Origin: Termitomyces sp. T153
Lineage: Eukaryota > Basidiomycota > Agaricomycetes > Agaricales > Lyophyllaceae
Direction of reading: 5' to 3'
Length of the DNA: 64,000 bases
Assembly: GCA_018296165.2 (NCBI GenBank)
Contig: JACKQL020000022.1
Span: 248,001 to 312,000 of the forward strand
The translations under genes and the position numbers were made by a program. The notes under the pieces were generated by a model, which was not told the DNA's origin, did no database searches, and saw only the letters and a program-made list of their open reading frames with translations. Shown here one piece after another: positions 56,669 through 64,000 of this stretch; the first letter of the stretch is position 1; each line of letters begins with the position of its first letter.

Positions 56669-59179
56669 ATGTCTGCGTTTAACCCCGCGTACAACCCAGT
56701 CAGTTACCCAACCGATGCCTATGGCCGGCCCATATTGGAAAATTCCTATGCCCCATTCTATCCAGGTCCCTTCGCAGACCAATACGTGCCCCGTCACTGG
56801 ACCCCTGACCCCAACCAGGTGTTCTACGCCCCCTCCATCAGCCAGGGAATACCCCCGGGCTGGCGCCACCCTCCCGCATTCCACGCCGATGGCAACAACC
56901 CCCGTATCAACCCTGGAGGATACTCCGCAGCACCCCCCAACCCCGCCTACCTTCCCCCCGCCCATTACTATGCGTACCCAATCCCCGCTGCAGCCCCAGT
57001 CCCTCCGGAAGCCACGGATAACTATTCCCCACCCCACCCACCATTCGCCGTTCAAACCCCTCCTTCTCCTAGGCAGCAAAGGATCGAAGCCTACGCCCAG
57101 CAACGCGACAAAGTCCTCCGCTTCCTCCGCCTGTCCCCTGCAGAATTCGCAAGGCGTACCCGCACCCTCCTTACCAACCTAGGCTACCCCGACGCCTCCA
57201 CAACCCTGGAGGTCTGGGCAGACCGACTCCTCGACTTCCACGAACGCTACCTACAAGGGAACCTCCCGGAGAATACGCAAGGCACCCTGAGCCTCAACAA
57301 CAACTTACGGAACGAGCTCCGCGCCTTGGTCGAAGAAATCCACACTAGCCCGAACCCCCGCCCCTTCAAAGATCCCCTGGATCCCACCCACTCCTTCCAC
57401 GTGCAACGCAAGGAACCTGTCGGGACACGAAACGAAGTCCCATCTTCCGTTCCCCGCCAGCAGGAAGAACTCAATGTGGCCTCCAGCATCTTGAGGAATC
57501 TCAACCCTGCGGGGAGGTTGTTCGACCAACCCGCCGCCCACACCCTGGCCCTCTCCGCCTGGCCCTGGGCCAGCTTGGTGCCCAGCGCCTTCCGAACCTG
57601 GGACCAACCCGCTGTCCCCAAAATCTGCTCCCAACGACCGCCCCTACGCGTCGACGACAACAACCGGACCCTCTCCTATATCGACGAGCCGGGCAACCCC
57701 GCTGACGAACACCCCCCATGCAACAGGCCCCAACGAGACCGACCCCCCCACTTCAACCTCCGCACCCCTCGTAGCAATGCCCCTCTGCCCCGTCCCAACG
57801 CCCCAGTTCCCCCACAACAGCCCCTGGGCCCCGGGGCGCCCCGACCTCCTTTTTCCGTCAACCCTTCTCGTCCCCCGCGCGCCCCGATGCCTAACCCCCC
57901 CAACGACGTCAACTATTTCGGACCCCCGAATCCCAGAGGACCCCCTCCCCCTCGATGGGCCCCAGGACCTGCCCCGGGTAGTGTAGGTCAAAACCCCGGT
58001 GGGGGACCACCCAATGGCGGACCCCCGGGAGGATGGGGCCCGGCGATGGACAGCTTTCCCCCCCAGCACGGAAACGGAAATAACTACTACTACTACTACA
58101 ACGCCGGACCCCCACCTCGAACTCAAAATTTGCAGGACAATACCCGTGACGCACTGGCCCGGGAAGGAAAGCTCGACATCCAGAAGCCCAAACCCTTCAC
58201 CGGCCGCGACCCCCAGAAGTGGCGAATCTTCCTGACCCAGTGTTTAACTATGTTTCAAGCTAAGCCCATCACTTTTCAGCTTGAGAGCTCACGAGTGGCC
58301 TTCGCCACATCATACTTACAGGGCATCGCCTTCGACCACTACACCGCGCTACTCTGGTTCGACCCAAACAATCCCGTACTCTCCCATTGGCTCGCTTTCA
58401 CTCAAGAGTTCTCGAGTAAGTTTGGCGTCTTTGACACCATAGCAGAGGCGGAGGAAAATCTCTTCAACCTCCAAATGCGCAACAACAAACACTTCACGAC
58501 CTTCATCGTACAATTTGAACGAGAGGCCTACGAGACCGGCTGGAATTACAACGCCCTCCGGTTTGCCCTCCGTCGTGCCCTGCCCCAATGGATCAAGGAC
58601 GTCCTTTGCCTCGCGCCCAAACAAACCACCTACGATGGGTACAAGGCGCTCGTTACCCAGGTCGACCAACGTTATTGGGAAGATCGCAGCGAAAACACGG
58701 CGCCCCGGACCTCGTGGAATACCTCCGGTAACACCAACTGGCAGGCCGGAGCAACCAATGGCATCCGATCCTCCATCCCCACCAACCCTGCTAACCCTGC
58801 ACCCCGCTTCCCCCTGGGCCGCGGAGTCCCCAACACTAACCGGCCCCCAGGGCAACGACCACCCACCCAGCTCAACGCCGCCGACCTCCACGACACCCCA
58901 GTACCCCTGGATACCAACCCCGACGATCGCAATGACATCCCGGACCCCGCCGACGATCAGGAGGCCCTATGCGCAAACAGGATCCAGGACAGTCAGTGGA
59001 TCGACGTGCCGGAAGAAACGCAGGAGAAACGACGGAAGGAGGGCACGTGCATCCTATGTGGTGAGCAGGGACATTTTATTCGCAGTTGCCCTAAACGACA
59101 GGTGATGGGACGCGCCGTGTGGACAATCGACGGAGAAGACTGCAACTACCAGTTCACGGAAAACGAGTCAGCGGTTTAG
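56669..59179 (+). CDS. Gag polyprotein of element C, 836 aa
   Basis: Intact frame from ATG 56669, 32 bp after the LTR, to TAG at 59177. Residues 1-130 are proline/tyrosine-rich (YNPVSYPTDAYGRPILENSY). Residues 145-240 are helical. Residues 340-500 are low-complexity proline/glycine/asparagine ending in a tyrosine run. The capsid domain (Retrotrans_gag type) covers about 500-680, with KPKPFTGRDPQKWRIFLTQC, YTALLWFDP, WLAFTQEFSSKFG and ENLFNLQM. A CX2CX4HX4C knuckle lies near the end (CILCGEQGHFIRSC, residues about 794-808). It should form the virus-like particle shell and bind RNA. The protease frame overlaps its end in another frame, so Pol would need a frameshift or re-initiation. Confidence 0.88.
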   Translation: MSAFNPAYNPVSYPTDAYGRPILENSYAPFYPGPFADQYVPRHWTPDPNQVFYAPSISQGIPPGWRHPPAFHADGNNPRINPGGYSAAPPNPAYLPPAHYYAYPIPAAAPVPPEATDNYSPPHPPFAVQTPPSPRQQRIEAYAQQRDKVLRFLRLSPAEFARRTRTLLTNLGYPDASTTLEVWADRLLDFHERYLQGNLPENTQGTLSLNNNLRNELRALVEEIHTSPNPRPFKDPLDPTHSFHVQRKEPVGTRNEVPSSVPRQQEELNVASSILRNLNPAGRLFDQPAAHTLALSAWPWASLVPSAFRTWDQPAVPKICSQRPPLRVDDNNRTLSYIDEPGNPADEHPPCNRPQRDRPPHFNLRTPRSNAPLPRPNAPVPPQQPLGPGAPRPPFSVNPSRPPRAPMPNPPNDVNYFGPPNPRGPPPPRWAPGPAPGSVGQNPGGGPPNGGPPGGWGPAMDSFPPQHGNGNNYYYYYNAGPPPRTQNLQDNTRDALAREGKLDIQKPKPFTGRDPQKWRIFLTQCLTMFQAKPITFQLESSRVAFATSYLQGIAFDHYTALLWFDPNNPVLSHWLAFTQEFSSKFGVFDTIAEAEENLFNLQMRNNKHFTTFIVQFEREAYETGWNYNALRFALRRALPQWIKDVLCLAPKQTTYDGYKALVTQVDQRYWEDRSENTAPRTSWNTSGNTNWQAGATNGIRSSIPTNPANPAPRFPLGRGVPNTNRPPGQRPPTQLNAADLHDTPVPLDTNPDDRNDIPDPADDQEALCANRIQDSQWIDVPEETQEKRRKEGTCILCGEQGHFIRSCPKRQVMGRAVWTIDGEDCNYQFTENESAV

Positions 59180-62100
59180 GTCTGGAAGACGCACTAGACC
59201 GCGGACCACATCCCGATGTCTTCTCCGCCCCAGCCACACTCCTCCACGCAATGATGCTCGCCCCAGACAACCCCCCAGCACACCTCCCCTCTCAATCCTC
59301 CACAAACCTCCTCCTCCGCACCACTCTTCCCTTCACCGACAAACCCGTCCCCACACTAGTTGACAGCGGCGCCACCGATAACTTTATTGATGAATCCCTG
59401 GCAGCGCTCGCCCCACAACCCCTCCGCCATCTTCCCACCCCGATCCCCCTCAAACTCTTTGACGGAGACTCTACCCCAGCAGGAGACATCACTCATTGCC
59501 TAGAAACGACTCTGACCTTCGCCAACGGACAACAGCAAGAACTCCGACTACTCGTCACAAAATTACACCCCTCTGCCCCCGTCGTCTTAGGGTTCTCATG
59601 GCTCCGCTCCACCAATCCCCGCATCAATTGGCCCAGTCTCACCCTACGCCTCGACCAGGACAACCCCACCAACTCTGGACTGGTGCCCTTCCATGTCTCA
59701 CCCCCCTCCAAGAGCTCCGAGACCATGATCAACCCACCCCAGACCCCGCCGCAACTTCGCTCTAGGTCTGCGCGATCGTTTGTCATCTATGTCCGACTTG
59801 GCGGCTCGCTCAAGGTACTTCCTGCCCTTGTAGACAGCAGCGCCTCCGGTGTCTTTGTCAGCAACCAACTTGACCTCTGACGCAATGACCTTGACAAACC
59901 CCTTGAGCTCCAACTCTTCGATGGAAGCCCCGCCACAACAAGAATCACACAGTACTACAACAACACCCTCACCCTCGATAACAACCTGCAGTTCCAGGCC
60001 CGACTCCTCATTACCCGACTACCCCCGTCGACCCCAATCGTGCTCGGACTCCTGTGGCTGTGAGACGTCAACCCCGACATCAACTGGAAGAACCTTACCA
60101 TGCAATTCCCCGGCCCCGAAGCGAGCTTAGCAGCCACCATCCACCTCTGCTTCCAGCCTATCCTGGACCCCAACGCCACCCCAGATCCGACTGCTACACC
60201 TATGGGACCCAGCCCCGTTGACTCCGGAAACCTCGACATTAAAATCATCGGCGCCATCCCCTTCGCGTGCCTCCTATGAGAAGGCACCCCCGCCTTCCAG
60301 TTGCAAGTCACTCCAGCCCTACCAGAGGAATACCTCTGCGCAGGGACTACCACGCTAGAAAAGAAGACAGAGGAACAGATCCTATCCGAAGTAGTTCCCC
60401 CGGAGTATCATAAGTTCGCTGACGTGTTCTCCAAAGGAAGTGCCAAGGAGCTCCCTCCGCACCGCTCCTACGACCACCAGATTGACCTCAAAGAAGGCAC
60501 CTCACCCCCATTTGGCAAGATCTACAACATGTCCGAAATCGAGCTCCGGGCCCTGAAGGAATACCTCGACAACATGCTCGGCAAAGGTTTCATATGCCCA
60601 TTGATCTCCGCGGCTGGTGCTCCGGTTTTGTTTGCCAAGAAAAAAGACGGATCCCTCCGACTCTGTGTGGATTATCGGGGACTCAACAAAGTCACTAAGA
60701 AGAACCGGTACCCCCTCCCCTTAATCGGAGACCTTGTTGATCGCCTTCGCAGCGCCAAGATTTATATGAAAATCGACCTTCGTTCCGGCTACAACAATGT
60801 CCAGATCGCCCCGGGGCATGAGTGGAAGACCGCCTTTCGCACCCGCTACAGCCTCTTTGAGTATCTTGTAATGCCCTTCAGAATGACTAACTCCCCCGCC
60901 ACCTTCCAGTACTTCATTAACGACATCTTTCACGACATGAACGACATCTTTGTCATTGTATATTTGGACGATATCCTGATCTACTTGAATTCGCCGGCAG
61001 AGCATTCGGAGCATGTCCGCCATGTCCTGGAACGACTCCGAGAGTATCACCTTCACGCTAAACCTGAAAAGTGCTCATTCCACACAGCAGAAGTTAAATA
61101 TCTTGGGGTCATTGTCACCCCCGACGGTGTGCGCATGGACCCCGCCAAGGTCAACGCGATACTCAACTGGCCCTCCCCGCGGAACGTCAAGGAGGTACAG
61201 TCATTCTTGGGGTTTGCTAACTTCTATCGCCGCTTCATCGACAACTACTCCGGAATCACCAAACCCCTCAACTGGCTCACAAGGAAGGACACCCCTTGGG
61301 ATTGGGACAGCAAGTGCCAGGGCGTATTCCTCCTCCTGAAGAAGGCCTTCACCTCCGCTCCAGTCCTCCGCCATTTCAACCCCTCCCTACCGATCGTGCT
61401 CGAATGTGACGCCTCCGACTACGCTATTGCTGGGATACTCTCCCAGTCGAACTCGGAGGGCAAGGATCTCCGCCCCGTCGCCTTTTACACCCGATCGATG
61501 ATCCCAGTGGAACTCAACTACGACATTTACAACAAGGAACTCCTCGCAATCGTCGAAGCCTTTCATCAGTGGCGGGCCTACCTTGAAGGGTCCCCGCACC
61601 GCATCCAAGTCTACTCCAATCACAACAACCTGCAATACTTCACGACCACGAAACAGCTCAGCCGCTGCCAGGCTCGATGGTCCAAAACCCTTTTGGAGTA
61701 CGATTTTACCATTCACTACTGCCCCAGGCAACTCAGCGCAAAGCCCGACGCCCTCACTCGGAGACCCGACGTGTATCCGAAGAAATTGTTCGAAACTGAA
61801 CAAAATGCATTCAACCATCGAGTGGTAATCCCACCCGAACATCTACATGCCGTGCTGATTTTAAACAAAGAAGGAATCCTCCAGCAAATCAGGAATTCAC
61901 CCCCGGACCCCTTCTTCAACCAGCACAACCCCCGCAACAACCCCGACAAGTTGAGCGTAGACAACCCCTTTTCGCTATCCCCAGACCACCGCCTGCTGCT
62001 CCGAAGTGGACGAATCTACGCCCCGGACCACAAGTCCATTCGCCTCGACATACTCTGGCAGCACCACGATCACAAACTCCGGGGGCACCCGGGAATTTGT

Positions 62101-63322
62101 AAGACCCTTCAACTCATCTCCCGGACTTATTTTTGGCCAGGAATGAAGAAGGATGTCACGCGATACGTGAGGGCCTGCGAACCCTGCCTACGGGCCAAAG
62201 TCCCCCGCTATCGCCCCCACAGATTACTGAAACCCCTCCCTGTCGGTCGCCGCCCCTGGTCCTCAATATTGATGGATCATATCGTCAAACTCCAAAGGTT
62301 TCGACGCAATTCTCGTCATTGTCTGCCGCCTTACCAAGCAAGCCCTCTTTATTCCCTGCCACACCACTGACACCGCCCCAGATTTCGCCAAACTATTTCT
62401 AGAACACGTATTCTCCAAACATGGACTTCCCGATGACATCATCTCTGACCGTGGACCCCTATTTGTATCTCATTTCTGGCAATCGCTGTGCAAGGCACTT
62501 GAGATCAAAACCAGCCTCTCTACCGCCTACCACCCAGAAACTGATGGGCAAATCGAGTGCGTAAACCAGACGTTAGAACAGTATCTTTGCCTCTACGTTA
62601 ACTATTTACAGAACCACTGGTGTGCAGAGCTCCCCCTCGCCGAATTCACCTACAACAACACACCTCACTCCGCCACCGGAGTTTCCCCTTTTTACGCCAA
62701 CAAGGGCTACAATCCCCGACTCACGCTGTCCCTCAAGGACATCCCCTCCCACGTGGCCCATGGAGTCGCCGAGGACCTCCGATCCCTCCACCAATTCCTC
62801 TGGGACGAGATCAACACCGCCAACCAAACCTACTCCAAGCACGCCGACGCCCGTCGCCAGCCGACCCCCGACTGGCCCCCTGGCACCTTGGTCTGGCTTG
62901 ACCGACAAAATCTTAAGACCCAGAGGCCTTCTATCAAACTCGACCACAAACGCCTCGGCCCATTCAAGATCCTCCGGAAGGTCTCCACCCACGCTTACAA
63001 GCTTGACCTGCCTCTGGGTCTGAAGGGCCTCCACCCTGTGTTCCACGTTCAACTCCTTGAAAGGCACGCTCCAGACCCCTTCCCCGGCCAACGCCCCAGC
63101 CGACCGCCCCCCGTCGAAGTCGAGGATGAGTATCACTACGAGGTCGATGAGATCCTTGACTCCCAGGTAGTTCGTGGCCGACTCCAGTACTTGGTCCGCT
63201 GGAAGGGCTACGGACCTGAGGACGATACATGGGAACCCCAAAAGAACCTCGACAGAGCCCCCGACAAACTCCGGGACTTCCACCGACAGAATCCCGCCAA
63301 GCCCTGGAACCCCCAGGACTGA
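59119..63322 (+). pseudogene. Pol polyprotein of element C with duplicated protease module and chromodomain
   Basis: Frame 1 carries a first protease module (LVDSGATDNFIDESL, 59362) and a second homologous one (LVDSSASGVFVSNQL, about 59830). RT follows with LRLCVDYRGLNKVT, LRSGYNN and YLDD (60961), then RNase H (ECDASDYAIAGILS, YDIYNKELLAIV) and the integrase zinc finger (HDHKLRGHPG, CEPCLRAK). A frameshift near 62293 moves the integrase core to another frame: [41 protein letters not shown]. The C-terminus holds a chromodomain, EVDEILDSQ to [16 protein letters not shown], ending at 63320. Stops at 59878, 60061 and about 60277 are TGA; two occupy arginine positions (WL[R]DVNPDINW, LL[R]EGTP). 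All catalytic motifs survive, so inactivation looks recent. Confidence 0.88.
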
Positions 63323-63552
63323 CCCAACACAGATGGCAATAGTGGGCGTAACCCCCGCCTCTGGGTTCACCAGGGATTCAACTCCCACTAATACTCTCCT
63401 ATGTGTTTCCACTTACTCCTCTCCTCGCTCTATCTGAAACTCCCCACACTCAGCAGAAGGTCCGAAGACTGTATAGGAGCAAGTAGTGTACAGGTATATA
63501 CTCGAACAAGAAATGGGCAGGGAACGGGTCAGCGACGGGGTCCGAATTCTCC

Positions 63553-63990
63553 TCACTCTCCCTCCTCCTCTGACCCCAACCCCGCTACCCTTCCCACCAT
63601 GAACACCTCCAACTGTGCCACTACCGCCGCCAGAACCTCGGGTTGCCCGGGGAGCGGTTCCCCCACGTCCGTCGCTATCTCCCACCATGCCCCAGAGTCT
63701 GCCGTCGCCCTCCGCCAATGCCCTGCCAACAGGCGCCCCATCTGCGTAACCCCTTGACCCAACTCCGGTGGAAGGTCCCTGGGCATCCTCGCCAACCCAT
63801 CATGGATGGACCCCAGCGCTGCCGACGCTCCGTCGAGAAGGATGCGATGCTCCCGGGCCCAGTCTGTGGAACCCGAATCAGCGCTTAGGAGAAGAAAGCG
63901 GGAAGACCACTCACGAAGCACTCCTTGCCAGCCCAAGGCCGCCTCATTAGCGAGCCACTCCTCCTGCCGCTGCGCCCTCTCCGCCGCCAC
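63553..63990 (-). CDS. Antisense accessory gene of element C, C-terminal part
   Basis: An open minus-strand frame entering from the window edge: ERAQRQEEWLANEAA, WAREHRILLDGASAAL, LPPELGQGVTQMGRLLAGH, WWEIATDVGEPLPGQPEVLA, ending EEEGE near 63553. It matches the damaged frame of element B (53045-53600) motif by motif, so this is a conserved protein of the family and not a chance frame. The N-terminal coiled-coil part lies outside the window. It points against gag-pol and sits between pol and the 3' LTR. Function unknown. Confidence 0.65.
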   Translation of the reverse strand: MAAERAQRQEEWLANEAALGWQGVLREWSSRFLLLSADSGSTDWAREHRILLDGASAALGSIHDGLARMPRDLPPELGQGVTQMGRLLAGHWRRATADSGAWWEIATDVGEPLPGQPEVLAAVVAQLEVFMVGRVAGLGSEEEGE

Positions 63991-64000
63991 CCGGACTTCT

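Larger units (their letters stand above)
55638..64000 (+). mobile_element. Chromoviral Ty3/gypsy element C, right end outside the window
   Basis: The 5' LTR (55638-56636) is followed by a primer-binding site, a long intact gag, pol with protease, RT, RNase H, integrase and chromodomain, then an antisense gene at the window edge. Pol has three TGA stops and one frameshift. No 3' LTR is within the window. Confidence 0.9.

Noticed and set aside
57644..58126. Long minus-strand reading frames opposite gag of element C
   Set aside because: They mirror the proline/glycine-rich low-complexity gag sequence and show no domain; shadows of GC-rich coding DNA.
62606..63412. 268-codon minus-strand frame opposite integrase
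   Set aside because: Lies exactly antisense to the integrase C-terminus and chromodomain, with no homologous frame in element B; fortuitous.

Overview
The window looks like a transposon-rich stretch of a basidiomycete nuclear genome, most likely an Agaricomycete. Genes carry 47-66 bp GT-AG introns with CTAAT-type branch sites. Host genes belong to families typical of these fungi (F-box, BTB, Pps1-type phosphatase, DUF2415 WD40-like, secreted DUF4430-type). Chromoviral Ty3/gypsy, Ty1/copia, Crypton-like and PIF/Harbinger elements are all present. Genus cannot be fixed from sequence alone. No rRNA, tRNA or CRISPR array was seen.

Layout. 1-12.2 kb is a CpG-poor graveyard: a minus-strand gag remnant with its LTR, a decayed Crypton-like tyrosine recombinase with a GCR1_C tail, and unrecognised coding-like fragments. 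12.25-15.06 kb holds three solo LTRs, each with a perfect 5-bp target duplication. 15.2-19.1 kb carries an F-box gene with one in-frame TGA and a three-exon gene for a small secreted protein. 19.67-28.98 kb is a full-length Ty3/gypsy element with 239-bp LTRs that look identical (TSD GTCAA). It has gag, a pol broken almost only by TGA codons, and an extra 3' gene with its own TATA box. 29.4-42.9 kb is host sequence: a secreted DUF4430-type gene, a seven-exon Pps1-type dual-specificity phosphatase, a five-exon DUF2415/WD40-like gene and a damaged BTB gene. 43.40-46.17 kb is a PIF/Harbinger element with TIRs and a TTA duplication. 46.2-64.0 kb is a nested stack: a copia remnant, an old LTR inside it, chromoviral element B (48683-55559, TSD ATCAT) inside that LTR, and chromoviral element C (from 55638) running off the right edge.

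How the parts relate. Elements B and C share LTR ends, promoter layout, primer-binding site and an antisense gene near the 3' end. In both, the sequence next to the 5' LTR can pair with the predicted first bases of the transcript 32 bp below the TATA box, the arrangement expected for Tf1-like self-primed reverse transcription. Element C encodes two protease-like modules in tandem. Premature stops in unrelated elements are mostly TGA where the family has arginine, pointing to CpG deamination (CGA to TGA) as the main inactivating process.
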